64,000 nucleotides of DNA from Corydoras sp. C115 (Eukaryota > Chordata > Actinopteri > Siluriformes > Callichthyidae): positions 7,450,501-7,514,500 of the forward strand of contig JAFMOC010000007.1 of the NCBI GenBank assembly GCA_019802505.1, in the 5' to 3' direction. Shown here one piece after another: positions 23,597 to 35,616 of the stretch. Each line of letters starts with the position of its first letter. Position 1 is the stretch's first letter. A program made the translations under genes and the position numbers. A model generated the notes under the pieces. It saw only the letters and a program-made list of their open reading frames with translations, was not told the origin of the DNA and did no database searches.

Positions 23597-23957
23597 GTAT
23601 GTAAATGTACATCTATGAATCATCATCTCTGTCTGTTTGTGGAATAGTTGGTTGATGATATAATCCTTTTTCTTATTATTACTTTATCTGGCTGGGCTTC
23701 TAAAAGCTTTTAATTAAACTACATGTCCCATTTTTTTATAAATACAATTAAATATACAACTCATAATTTGTTTATTCAACCTTAATATAACAGTCAAAAG
23801 AACAAAGATTTTAGTGTCTACCATGATGAACCTGATTCTGTTTATTAAATTTATACCAAATTAGAAACTAATTTGCACAGCAACACAAATTTAAGACAGA
23901 AGCAAAATGCGACTGTAACACTGTTCTGGGAGGTTTACAATTAGCAGTTTAACTGGT

Positions 23958-24291
23958 CACTAGTGATTCCCGGTTCGAATCCCCATCTGGGTGGAGTTTC
24001 CATGTTCTCCCCGTGTCCGTGTGGGTTTCCTCCGGGTTCTCCGGTTTCCTCCCACAGTCCAAAAACATGGATCAAGTCAATTGAATTCTCCAAATTGCCC
24101 CCTATAGAGTGTGTTTGTGTGAGTGAGTGTGTGCCCAGTGATAGATTGGCGCCCTGTCCTGGGTGTATCTGCGCAGTGCCCAAGACGTTCAGGGATTCAC
24201 GTTCAGCGCCCAAATCTCCCCTGGATGGGCATGGGGGAACCCCCCCCCGCGACCCTAATAGAGGATAAAGCGGGAGATAATGAATGAATGA
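23958..24291 (+). mobile_element. V-SINE, copy D, 5'-truncated
   Basis: Starts within the tRNA head: the A box is missing, and the B box GGTTCGAATCCC is near the start. The V core follows and the tail is GAATGAATGA. The 10-bp duplication GTTTAACTGG lies at 23948-23957 and 24292-24301, showing that the shortened form is what integrated. A 30-bp insertion-like segment (AGGGATTCACGTTCAGCGCC) sits in its 3' part. Confidence 0.92.
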
Positions 24292-24301
24292 GTTTAACTG
24301 G

Positions 24302-24615
24302 TAACTCGTGATCATCATTTTACATCTCACTGTGTCCTCAACCACCTGCATGTGCACCCTTACTACATCCATAAATCGCCTCTTTGGCCTTTCCTCTAGT
24401 TGTTGTTTCCTGCCTCAGCATCAGGTGGACAAACAGCAGAAACAATTTTCCTTCAAGGATTAAAAAAAAAATGTTTATCCTGACTTTATCTTTTATCTTT
24501 TTTGCAAGTATAAACCTTATTCCTCCTCTGCAGCTGTCCAAACCACCCCAATCTTCCATCCCTCACTTTGTCTCCAAGACATTCTACCTGTGGTGTCCTT
24601 CTCATTAACTCATTA
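24302..24615 (-). mobile_element. RTE-type LINE fragment (C-terminal part), antisense
   Basis: CACATCCATAAACCTCCTCTTTGGCC-type order is kept: CCATAAATCGCCTCTTTGGC, CCAAACCACCCCAATCTTCC, CTTTGTCTCCAAGACATTCT. The minus strand gives MDVVRVHMQVVED, matching the MDVVKEDM region of the same LINE type as 9775-10171. Confidence 0.65.
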
Positions 24616-24952
24616 CTAAATAAAAACAGTTTGATTTAATTAATGAAATTGCAAGTGTCTCAAATGTTAATGAAATGTAAGTTACTTAAAGGTATGTAAA
24701 ATCAAGGTCACTACAGTTGTAGATCAGAGCTTAATGTAAACACCTATGTCAACAGTGGAGGTCTGTCCAAATTTACCATGATGACAGTTTATTAGTGTAT
24801 GTGTATGCATGCATCTCTCTCTTTCGCTTGCTCTCTCTTACTCTCTCTCTGTGCGTGTGTGGCTATGTTTGACATTGATTGATGCTGGTACGTTAGTAGC
24901 TGCTGTGAAGAGAAGATGCTATCAGAGTGGTATATTCTCTCTTACTGTCTCT

Positions 24953-24954
<2 letters not shown>

Positions 24955-24996
<42 letters not shown>

Positions 24997-25003
24997 ACAC
25001 AGA
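24955..25003. repeat. (CA)n microsatellite
   Basis: About 18 CA units, then TACACACACAGACAG. Confidence 0.95.
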
Positions 25004-25501
25004 CAGGGCCTCTTAGTGTGCCCTGCCTGCCCAGCACATCCTTTACTGCCATGCTGTAATGGGGCTCTAGGGAGAAATGCTGACCTCCCATCAGCTAGAG
25101 CATCCTCCATCTCTCTTATCTTTTTTATTCTGTCTCTCTCTCCTACAGACAAACACACACACACATAGACACACACATTGCATTCTGTGTGAAAGTGTGT
25201 TTCATGTGGCGAAAAAAAGCCAAGGCACTTTTTTTATTTATTTATCTGAAGCCAGGGTAAGGTGTCATGATGTCATAACATGAAAGCTCTCAATTTTTAA
25301 ACTGGTCACTTTTTACCACTTTCCTTAGAAACATGCCTTCACAAACAATTTAACTGTTGCACAAACCAGATGGTCAGCAAGCTGTCTTCTGTGGATCTAT
25401 ACAAGGAGCTGTCATAAAGTGAAGGGCTTTCCTCAGTCTTTTAGGAAAATGGAGATTTTCGATGGAGTGTGAGGTTAAAATTGACAGCTCTGTAAATGTA
25501 T

Positions 25502-25785
25502 TGTGTAATGGGGGGATGAAAGGCCCAAGGACAGGAGACAGGGTTTCGGCAACACAAACAGACTTTATTACATTTGACAAACTCTGGGCTTTAAGAGAAG
25601 TCTTCTTCTGCAAGCGTGCCGTGTCTATCGTCCACCAGTTCGTTTCCGGATCTCTCTCCCCGCGGTGTGAGATTGAACAGCTTATAAAGTGGCACACGGT
25701 CATTAGACAGAGCCGTGTCAGGTGCGCTAATCAGGCTCCCTGATCAGCGCTGTGGCTCCGTCTCTCCTCCCCAGCATCACCTTGT
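25502..25785 (-). mobile_element. Solo-LTR candidate
   Basis: On the minus strand the block starts TGATGCTGGGGAGGAGAGAC, has a TATA-like CACTTTATAAGCTG in its middle, a polyadenylation signal (GTAATAAAGTC) about 120 bp later, and ends CCCCATTACA. TG at the start, CA at the end and this signal order fit an LTR. It is GC-rich against AT-rich flanks. No internal retroelement sequence is adjacent, and the flanking 5-mers agree only partly. Confidence 0.45.
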
Positions 25786-27479
25786 CAAATATTGCTTTAA
25801 AGAATCAAAGCTACTTAAGCTTAAATGAAGTTTACAAAATGTACATTACATTTTTCTAAAGTCAAAAATAACAGACACAAATTGGTTTTGAAATAATAAC
25901 TATGTCACATCTTTATTACACTTGATCACTAGGATTTCATTGCTTGTCTTTTGGAAACACTATTATTAATTTGTGTAATTATAGAACATGAGGCTCATGA
26001 GAACAGAGAACATAGGCTCATGAGAACAGAGTTGTTTTTACTGGTTTCTAGTTGTTTCTGTATTTATTAGTACTAGGACTAATAGTGTAATTCTGTGAGT
26101 GAAGCTGGAGAATAGGGCTAGTTTTATTATGGTTGTAGTTTTGTCTAATCATAATGGTGCCATCTTCTGTGTTCATTTGCATTTACATGGGTATATCCAA
26201 AAAATGTCAAGCATCAGGTTATTTATGGCTGTTGTTGACAATTCACATAATTATTGCGCTGTGTTTCTTTATAGCTGTATTAAACTGGTGATTTATTCAA
26301 ATAAATAAAAATGTTATTTATTTGTATAGATCTTTTTTTTTAATTAAGCATTGCTTTACAAACCCCTATGACTAAAATGCCCAATGAGACAACAATGGGA
26401 GCAAAAAAAATTATAATTGTAAACCTTAAATTTGGCAGTACTGCTGCGATTTTAATTCTATTACATATATATTCTGTTTGTAGACATACACGGTAGTAAA
26501 ATGTGTGCAATGTGTAGTATGAGTTATTGTGGTGTTATTTAAAATAGCAGCAAAGAATCAGCCAACATAAAACAAATGTTTACCTCCTACAAGGCATGGA
26601 TATTGATTTGAGAATGGAGTACAAGCACAAATCTGTGAGTCTGGTATCACTTAGGTGAACATTTTACTTTCTGCACAAAAATTGGACCAAATGCAAATTT
26701 AATGTTAGTTTTAAATAGATATAACAAAGCAAGTGTTAAAAAAATAAGCAATATTTTAATATAACAATTACAGAAATAAATGATGATAGAAATAATGTGC
26801 AGTCTGAGAGAGGAAATGCTTTTCCTTTTGATTTTCTTAAATGTTTTAGTCTGAGCAAACTTATAGATGACCAATTAATGAAAAAGGGAAGATCTGTTAG
26901 AAAACACATACACATTGCTTTGTTTTATATAATACATTTTATTATGATTTTATCTTTGGGCTTAAAAGGAAGTTAAGTTCTCTTTTTCCAGCTTTTGCTC
27001 TTTTAGTTCACTCCATTAATGAACAAATGCATATATGTTATTTGTTATTAGAGCTATTAAAAGCTGACTATTTTGCAATTTTGGGTTTAACATGCCAGTA
27101 GTATGTTTTAAGTAGATGAAGGAGGTTTTCCTCTCAGGTGGTATCCTGTTTGTGACATTGAGTGTTTTGGGGAGGTGGTACTGTGTTGGCTAACTTGTAT
27201 GTTTGTAGCTTTTGCACTGCTGTCTCTCCTGAAAATAAACCTCCACTGGTATCTAATCTGGACAACAGTCTTTCCACACTTCATTATTTTTAAAGCTGCC
27301 CACACATTTTCTTTGTTAATCGTATATATTATTAAAAATCATTTCTGTTTTACAAAGTAAACATAATTTGCACATAATTTGATCTATTTTGACTCTGTTT
27401 TCTTTTTCTATTTTTTCACACCTTATGTCTATATTTTGGTGGTTGCTTACTTGTACTAAAAAAATTTTAAAGTTTTTTT

Positions 27480-28830
27480 TTGGTCTGGTCTCACCCCAGG
27501 GTGTTGTGTGGTCTTATCTCCGCTGTGCAGACCAGGCTCTGGAGCACACACATGCATGCTATGTGACATCACAAACCATCGGCATTCACCAGCTTTTTTT
27601 TAGCCTTTTTCAGCTTCGTTGCAGTCCACACTTCAGCGGAGGCTGTTGCAAAGTGACAGTGCCTAAATGTAGTAAAGACGCTGAGCTTTCCTGGATGGCC
27701 ATGGCTTGCCTGACAGTAGTAATTTTGTAATTTTGCCCATGGTGGTCTTAGAAGCATATGTATAGATCTGAGAGAGAACTGTCCTATGTTTTACATCCAC
27801 CTCTCCAGCTCCCTCATCTCAGACTCCCTGTTGGCATTAACTTTGACTGTAGGGCCAACATTTGGTTACTGTCCCAATTAGGCTCAGTGGTTGTTTCTTA
27901 CTTTGGTGGGTTTAGTTACCACTGGACCAAAAAAGAGTAAGTTTCCATGCTGAAGATTCAGCTTACCTATTTCCAGGTCAGAGTGCTCTCTGTTGCTTTA
28001 ACACACATCTGCACGTTTATGATTGGTATATTGGTACAACCTTTACTTACTGTTTTGAAGTTTACTTTATTGTGCTGGTTTCAGGCCGAAGTTATGTCTG
28101 TTCCTTCCTTTACCGCAATCCTTTACTCTTTTTCTTTGCACTTTGTTCTTTCTTTTCTTTTCTTTTGGCGAAGTCATCTTACCTTGCCCTCATGGTAAAT
28201 TTTGTCCAATGTGCGAAGCTCAGTTAGGATATTGTCTACATCATCTGTAAATCCATCTGGTGAGCTGAATTTTTTTTAAGTTAATCTTTTTTTGCTGGGC
28301 TTTTACTGTCTTATACTATAGCCCCCTTCTCTATTTCTCCCTTGGAACATTTTCCCAACTTTGTCATTGGTACTTTTGTTGCATCATCTTGTCTTGGCGC
28401 TGACATGTGGCTACTGCTTGTGGCTTGGGGGCCTGAGATGCTATCATAAAGTCGTATTGTATAATAGCAGTTGTAGAGTCTATTATCTCAGTGGTGGTGC
28501 CGGACTGCTGAGGGACCTGTCCAGAACTGCAGGGCATGAGTGTCTCTTGTATTCTGTTGTAATACTCTTGCAGATATTGTTGAAATGTGTGCTCTCCATG
28601 ATTGACTACTTGCCTTGTATGTCATCTGATCTACTGGTCCTGATGGTGATACAATTGTTTCGGTTTGCAAGTAATTCTGTGGTTTGATCTCCAGTTACTG
28701 GACGTTGAGCATATGGAACTGTTATGTGGCATTGAACTTCACTACACTCTGAATGTGGTCCAGCTCCACTCTGGTCTATTGAATATGCCCAAAATACATT
28801 TGTAATGAGAATGGTCTTAAGACACATGTC
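27480..28830. other. Unclassified block with coding-like minus-strand stretches
   Basis: Less AT-rich than its surroundings and with several overlapping open stretches on the minus strand. The longest I read by eye runs over about 28380-28613 without a stop. Another covers 28606-28827. None gives a protein I recognise, and frames change repeatedly, as in a decayed mobile element. I assign no function. Confidence 0.35.
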
Positions 28831-29754
28831 CTCAACCCTAAATATATTTCATTAATTTCCTTATTTCCTTTCATTTATTTTCATAAAATTTTTATTTTGT
28901 AAAAAACAAATGTAATCTATAGTCTTTAGATCATTTTATTCTTTTTTGACAATTGTATTTGGTGTTTAAATGTGTAAGTTTGTGAGACTGACAAATATTT
29001 AGGCTATAATGTTCAGGCACATGCCCTCTGACATATTTATATTTTTGTAATTGAAACGATTGTATGTATGCATACAAAACATGCGCGCGTGTGTGTGTGT
29101 ACATGTGCATGGGTGTGAATTGTGGCAGTTGTGGTACTGACTTGGTATGATTACAGCCATTTATCACTGTGTCTGTGGATTGGAGATTGCAAAAGAAAGG
29201 TCAAGGTTTAGCCTCAAATGACATTTTCACTTTTAAACAACTTTTAACAGTTCAAACCAAAGCGCTTGTCTAAATGCACAGATGAAAGGAAGGAAGCGGA
29301 GGTTGCCAGCTACGTCTGCTGAATATGAACTTCAGATTGCCCCACACTGATAAACACATCGGTGGGAGCTTAAGAAGCCATTCTCCTAGGAAATATGATG
29401 GAGCAGTAATGCAAAAAAAGAGAAAAACCTTAAAAGACTGTAACATGGCATTTTATTACAAACTGGCTTCAAAGCTGAGGAATTGCTGTTTAACATTTAC
29501 ACCCAGACGGATGCTTTCAGGAGATCAAATGTGAATGTAGAGTCAGGCTTGCAGATGTGAGCCTTTTTATTTTCTTTCTCTCTCACTTTCTTTTAGTCGT
29601 TCTTTTTGTATTATACTTGCATCATAGAGATCTTTGATACTTAAATGCTGTTGACCATTTTTAACTCTTTTAATATGTGTTTATTAAACATACAGATACA
29701 AAGCCCTGTGTAAAAAGGGGTTGTAAAGAATATATATACATATATACTTACAGA

Positions 29755-29870
29755 AACACACACAAACACACTCTATATGGGGTAATTTGGAGCGTTTTGG
29801 ACCGTGGAAGGAAAACTCGGACTGGAGGAAACCCACACGGACATGGGGAGAACATGGAAACTCCACTTGC
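29755..29870 (-). mobile_element. V-SINE fragment, copy E
   Basis: The core complement is visible (CCCACACGGACATGGGGAGA, ACATGGAAACTCCAC) but the tRNA head and tail are missing. It ends where an unrelated inverted-repeat element begins. Confidence 0.75.
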
Positions 29871-29874
29871 TGTA

Positions 29875-30316
29875 GGCCTTTAAGTTGGTCATCCATAACA
29901 GAGGTTTTTCAACAAAAAACCCTAAAGCACCCACCATTACGTTAGTGTAGTTGGTGTCTGATTTAGGTTTGACATTTGATCTTTAGTTTTATCTTTAAGA
30001 ATATCAAAGATTATTTAATAGAACTGTAATTGGGATTATAATTGGAATTAATCAAACTGAGCTGATTCTCAATTGTCAACACCTTTAATTGCACTGCATG
30101 AAAGTCCATTCTCATTCATATTTTATCACATGACCTTCACTTTAATGATTAGTAACATTTAATGAACAATCCTGAATTGATACTAAGGTGTGTGTGTGTG
30201 TATAGATAGATAGATTGACAGACAGACAGATAGATAGATATGGATGCAAATCTAATGTTTATTTTTTTAATTCATGCATTCAAAAACCTCTGTTATGGAT
30301 GACCAACTTAAGGGCC
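29875..30316. mobile_element. 442-bp inverted-repeat element (MITE-like)
   Basis: A 35-bp arm at 29875-29909 (starting GGCCTTTAAGTTGGTCATCC) is repeated in inverse complement at 30282-30316 (ending CAACTTAAGGGCC) with one mismatch. The interior holds a TAGA/CAGA tetranucleotide tract (about 30203-30240). No coding capacity and no clear target duplication. Superfamily unknown. Confidence 0.65.
30200..30241. repeat. Compound (TAGA)/(CAGA) tetranucleotide tract
   Basis: ATAGATAGATAG, GACAGACAGACAG and ATAGATAGATAT follow each other. Confidence 0.9.
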
Positions 30317-31433
30317 TTAAGCATTCCAGACATCTTCCTTAACATTTTCTGCAACAATCACCCATAATAGTCGTACAAAAAAAAAACAGATTTCACCCAC
30401 TCTTAAGTATGGTGTTGGTGCTCTGATTTTGTGTTTTAAGGCTTGGGTTGAACCACGGTTTGATCTTTCAGTAAAACGGTATCAGATGGACAGAATCAGA
30501 ACACTTTTCAAAATTAACACAAAATAGTTCAATATCCACAAAATCAATGTTTTGTGCTCTAGTGCCGCTGGAGGCGTGAAGCTTTTTAGTGTGCTCATGG
30601 GATCACAGGTTTGCTCAAGTATGCCTTTATAAACACAGATATGCTGAGGTGTGCCCTTGGGCCCACATGCTTGCTCAGGTTTATTCTTGTGTCCACTTTC
30701 TTGCTTGGGCACACCCTCAGGGTTACTTGCTAGCTTAAGTGTGCTTTAGTTCAAAGCTTATTCACTTGCATGTTTTAGAATGCCCTAATATTTAGATATT
30801 TATAGTTCAGATTTGTTTGTGGTTATATGTATATGTAGTTCACATCATACAGTGAGACTCAGACAACAGCAACCATAAACAGCAGCTCAAGTCTACAACA
30901 AACAGCAGTCTAATTAAACCTGCAAAACTGCAACAATTAGCATTCACACTTGCCAAATGATAAACAGGTTTTTAAATAAAAACTAGTGATTAGTAATAGG
31001 CATAAGCAATTTCTAAACAAAAATCTGTATGGGATTTTATTGCATTTTCATTGTGTTCTAAGATTTCTGGAATTAGGGTTTGTACATAAGTCACCTTAAC
31101 CTGGTTCCTTGAACATGGCTGGGGGTTCAGAGTACTTTAGTAGTATCCATAGTAACCTGAATGAAGTTTCACAGCATGAATGTGCAACTAACCAGTGCGA
31201 ACCCATAATATAATTAAGCTGTCACCATGGACCAGTGTCACTAAAATGGTAATGTTCTCAGCACTTTAGGAAATCAATTCCACTAAACAGAATGGATGTT
31301 GTTGTTAATAAAATCCAGAAAGCAATTTAATTTATGATTTATACTCTTTTTATAATTTTTTTTTCAGAGAAGGCACTTTTTGCAGTTCCAGTTTCTGGCT
31401 GATCTCACATGGTTAGGATGTAATTGGCTGCAT

Positions 31434-31585
31434 GCTCAGTGTCACACCCACCTCACCTACCCAGTCTCCAATCAGCCTTCCTTCCTCACATGGGTGTGGC
31501 CGAGTTGGATCACCTGAGTACTAACACTCGGGCCCAGTTTCTTTCTGGTTCTTACTCTTCTGTCATCCTTTTATATATATATATA
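31434..31585 (+). repeat. Possible LTR-like repeat split by a Tc1-like element (left part)
   Basis: Starts TGTCACACCCACCTCACC and runs to the (TA) stretch where the Tc1-like element sits. The right part would be 33250-33459, with a polyadenylation-like ATTAAA and an end at TTATAACA. TG...CA ends and a late polyadenylation signal suggest an LTR, but no target duplication was found. Confidence 0.3.
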
Positions 31586-33171
31586 CAGTGGGTTGCAAAA
31601 GTATTCATACCCCTTGAACTTTTCCATATTTTGTCACATTACAACCACAAACATAAATATATTTCACTGGAATTTAATGTGAAAGACCAACACAAAGTGG
31701 TATACAATTGTGAAGTGGAAGGAAAATTATACATGAATCAACATTTTTTTTACAAATAAAAAACTGAAAAGTGCGACGTGCTAAAGTATTCAGCCCCCTT
31801 TTCCCTGAGTGCAACCAATTGCATTCAGAAGTTGCCTGATGAGTGCTAATGACTCAAAAGGGTCCACCTGTGTGTAATCTAATCTCAGTACAAATACAGC
31901 TGCTCCGTGACGGCCTCAGATGTTGGTTAAGAGAATATTGGGGAGCAAACAGCATCATGAAGTCCAAAGAACACACCAGACAGGTTAGGAATATGGTTTT
32001 GGAGAAGTTTAAAGCAGGCTTAGGTTATAAAAAGATTTCCAAAGTTTTGAACATCTCACGGAGCACTGTTCAATCCATCATCCGGAAATGGAAAGAGTAT
32101 GGCACCACAGAAAACCTGCCAAGACAAGGCCGTCCACCTAAACTTACAGGCCGAACAAGGAGAACATTGATCAGAGAGGCAGCCAAGAGGCCCATGGTGA
32201 CTCTGGATGAAATGCAGAGAGCCACAGCTCAGGTGGGGGAAACTGTCCACAGGACAACAATTAGTCGTGCACTACACAAATGTGGTCTTTATGGAAGAGT
32301 GGCAAGGAGAAAGCCATTGTTAAAAGAAAACCATAAGAAGTCCCGTTTGCAGTTTGCCAGAAGCCATGTTGAGGACACAGCAAACATGTGGAAGAAGGTG
32401 CTTTGGTCAGACGAGACCAAAATTGAACTTTTTGGCCACAATGCAAAACGCTATGTGTGGCGGAGAAATAACACTGCACATCACTCTGAAAACACACATC
32501 CCCACTGTCAAATATGGTGGTGGCAGCATCATGCTCTGGGGGTGCTTCTCTTCAGCAGGGACCGGGAAGTTGGTCAAAGTTGATGGGAAGATGGATGGAG
32601 CCAAATACAGGGCAATCTTGGAAGAAAACCTGTTGGAGTCAGCAAAAGATTTGAGACTGGGGCGGAGGTTCACCTTCCAGCAGGACAACGACCCTAAACA
32701 TAAAGCCAGAGCTACAATGGAGTGGTTTAAAAAAAAGAATATTCATGTGTTAGAATGGCCCAGTCAAAGTCCAGACCTAAACCCAATTGAGAATTTGTGG
32801 CAAGATCTCAAAACTGCTGTTCACAAACGCTCTCCATCCAATCTGACTGAGCTTGAGCTGTTTTGCAAGGAGGAATGGGCAAGAATTTCAGTCACTAGAT
32901 GTGCAAAGCTGGTGGAGACATACCCTAAAAGACTTGCAGCTGTAATTGCAGCAAAAGGTGGCTCCACAAAGTATTGACTCAGGGGGGCTGAATACTTTTT
33001 TTATTTGTAAAAAAAATGTTGATTCATGTATAATTTTCCTTCCACTTCACAATTGTATACCACTTTGTGTTGGTCTTTCACATTAAATTCCAGTGAAATA
33101 TATTTATGTTTGTGGTTGTAATGTGACAAAATATGGAAAGGTTCAAGGGGTATGAATACTTTTGCAACCCA

Positions 33172-33174
<3 letters not shown>
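31586..33174 (+). mobile_element. Tc1-like DNA transposon 2, nearly intact
   Basis: The 1589-bp element has about 180-bp inverted repeats (left start CAGTGGGTTGCAAAAGTATT) that differ by a single substitution plus small A-run differences as far as I can compare by eye. TA lies on both sides. The transposase is broken by one extra base only (see pseudogene). Near-identity of the ends points to recent insertion. Confidence 0.93.
31957..32977 (+). pseudogene. Tc1-like transposase with a single frameshift
   Basis: ATG at 31957 opens MKSKEHTRQVRN, the usual start of this family. There follow the paired helix-turn-helix DNA-binding region (YKKISKVLNISRSTVQSII, then GRPPKL and the second part) and the catalytic core. 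All three catalytic positions are present: LWSDETKIELFG, QQDNDPKH and SPDLNPIENLW (DD34E type). The frame shifts near 32490, where one extra base in GAAAACACACATCCCC moves the rest to another frame. That frame runs on to the stop at 32975-32977, ending AAKGGSTKY. The total of about 340 residues is the family norm. The shadow frames on the minus strand are not genes. Confidence 0.93.

Positions 33175-33249
<75 letters not shown>
33175..33249. repeat. (TA)n array right of Tc1-like element 2
   Basis: About 37 TA units. A short (TA)n lies on the other side (31572-31585). Confidence 0.97.
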
Positions 33250-33250
<1 letters not shown>

Positions 33251-33459
33251 TCTTTTAGTTTCTGCTCTTCCCTGAGACATGCCACGTTCATTTAAAGACA
33301 GCCGGTCCAGCAACTTGACTTGGGGACGCCGGCCTTCTTTGTTTGTTTAATTTTTACATTTTTACTCACATACTTTGGCAAGTGTCAACTGCTGTTTAAG
33401 TTTATTAAAGACCTTGTTTGCCTTACCTGCTCTGTCCTGACATTCAGTCACACTTATAA
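33250..33459 (+). repeat. Possible LTR-like repeat, right part
   Basis: Continuation of 31434-31585 beyond the Tc1-like element. GC-rich at GACGCCGGCC, then ATTAAAGACC and an end at CACTTATAACA. Confidence 0.3.
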
Positions 33460-34770
33460 CATGGTTGCGGAGTGAAGTTGCATGTTAATGGGACAAGACC
33501 ATTGGCCGGTGGAGCGATAGATAAGACTGCCTGTGCTGCTGTATCAAGTGGAGTCAGTCCTGACATTTTATCTATGCTGAAAAATATCACTGCTTGCCTA
33601 GAGAACATCAGCTAGCTAATGTAGTTGTGAACTTTAAAAGAACAGATGTCCGCTTGAAATTGGTTTAGTCGGTGATTGTTGAGGTTCAGTGGATTTTTTT
33701 TTGTCTCATCTGTCTGTGGCTGATTAATGATGTCATGCTTGTATGCATTCAATTTAGAGAGATTATCTTATAAAACCTCTTTGTTGGTGTGATTAATATT
33801 GCTGGAAGGATCTGTATCTGTAATGAATAAATAGAATGAGCTTTGATTTCATTCGCAAATTTGTGTATGCACATGATTATTAGTTTAATTAAGCATTACA
33901 GTATGGTATATATTAATGGCCCCAGAGGTGCTAATTTTTTAAAACGGTATGTAATTCATAAAGGCTTGTTTGAGGAATGTTTTAGAGAATAGTAATACAA
34001 TAAATGGTATAGCCTGCGCATAGCTTTGAGCTTAACAGTACTAAAGTAGTAAGCAGTAGTAAAGTTATTCTTGCATTAAATGAAAACAAAGAAACTGTTT
34101 AAAGTATGAGCCATGTACTAAAATAATACTATGTGTTATATACTATGTTTTACTATGTGATTATTAACTAGATTCGGTAAATGGGCCCCCTGTTTAATTT
34201 AAAATCCAGAGTCTGTATCAAGTCTGATTTTCACAACACATTTGTAGAATTTTATTTCTGAGGACCTTTGAACGAGAGTAAATACTTATCAAATTGGAAA
34301 GGCTTGACTGTCTATCAATCCACAGACTGTGTACAATCCACAGACTGTGTACACACAGAGTGTGTACATTTTCTGATCCTATGGAGTGGTGGTCTTACAA
34401 AGGTCATACTATGAACAAGGTGTTTAATAGTTTGCAAAATCAAAATGGTGACCAAATTAACTTCCAAGCAACTTTTTACATTTGCAAATGCCATCATCTG
34501 AACACTATACAACAATGGTGTGCATGAAGGGGTTGCAAGAAGAAAGTCACTGCTTTTACAAAAGAACATTGGTACCCAGCCGCACTTTGACAAATATTAA
34601 GATACAAACTTTGTTAGACACTGTGATCCAGCATAAAAATGTCATCCTATACTCAAAACAAGATGATGTTAATGCCATAGTTTTATAGTTTCAACCTGTT
34701 TTGATGCTTATTTTAACAAACGCTAAGGGAAACTGTCAGGACACCTGTCTTTAAACTACCTCTTAAGAGA

Positions 34771-34808
34771 ATGTGGGTCATGCAGCAGGACAGCTGCATG
34801 ACCCACAT
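34771..34808. repeat. Perfect 16-bp inverted repeat (hairpin)
   Basis: ATGTGGGTCATGCAGC, six bases (AGGACA), then GCTGCATGACCCACAT. All 16 pairs match, in an AT-rich, non-repetitive stretch. Too short for a microRNA precursor. Confidence 0.9.
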
Positions 34809-35576
34809 AAACATACAAGTTGCTCTACCAAAGAATTATTACAGAATAATAGTCACCTCAGAATCCTAAACCTTAATCCAATAAAAATAGGATTTTAAGA
34901 AAAGCTGTTAATTGTAGGAAGCCTACCAGCATACAAGTGTTAAAGCTATTTTGTACAAATGTAATCAGCTAAAGTTTTGTTAAGGGGATTGGCTAAATCA
35001 ACTAAATTGATTTGTTATTGGAGCCCTGGTAGGTATTGTTTGTTTTGGGGGTCTGTAATAGTGAACCATCAAAAATTGGGTGTGCATTTATTGTTTATGG
35101 AAAGGATAACTGAAACTCCACCAAAGACTGCAGACAAAATGAAAGATATAAACTGAGGTTTGTAAAAAGTGATCTGAAATTGATGGTTGTTACATGGCTA
35201 CAGGAGACGGCGTTTGGTCTGTAAGCTTTGATGTAAGTGCAAAGCAAGATCACATGCTTCACTTTCAAATGGGTGCACTGTGGAGTCCACATCGTGATGT
35301 GGATGTCTTTCTTGTTCGTAGGAAATAGCTAGAAATGTGAATCTGGGATATAAGCTGTGCTGCAGGCAAGAGCATTTTCGTGGCTTTTGAAGCAAATGGC
35401 CAGAGTTGCTGGAGTTGCAGCATTCCCCGGGTATGGCTTTATAAAGGAACAGTAAAGGTTAAAATTTGTTCTGAAGACGATGCCATATCCCTAGAGAGAA
35501 GTGAGTAATTCCACTGAGATACTTATGACTTCCCTCCCACGCTGTCTCACTCTCCACTATCCTCAAACTCTCATTA

Positions 35577-35577
<1 letters not shown>

Positions 35578-35613
<36 letters not shown>
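35578..35613. repeat. (CA)n microsatellite
   Basis: About 18 CA units. Confidence 0.95.

Positions 35614-35616
<3 letters not shown>

Noticed and set aside
32056..32688. Minus-strand frames over Tc1-like element 2
   Set aside because: Antisense shadows of the transposase.
34771..34808. microRNA precursor
   Set aside because: The stem is only 16 bp with a 6-base loop, too short for a Drosha/Dicer substrate.
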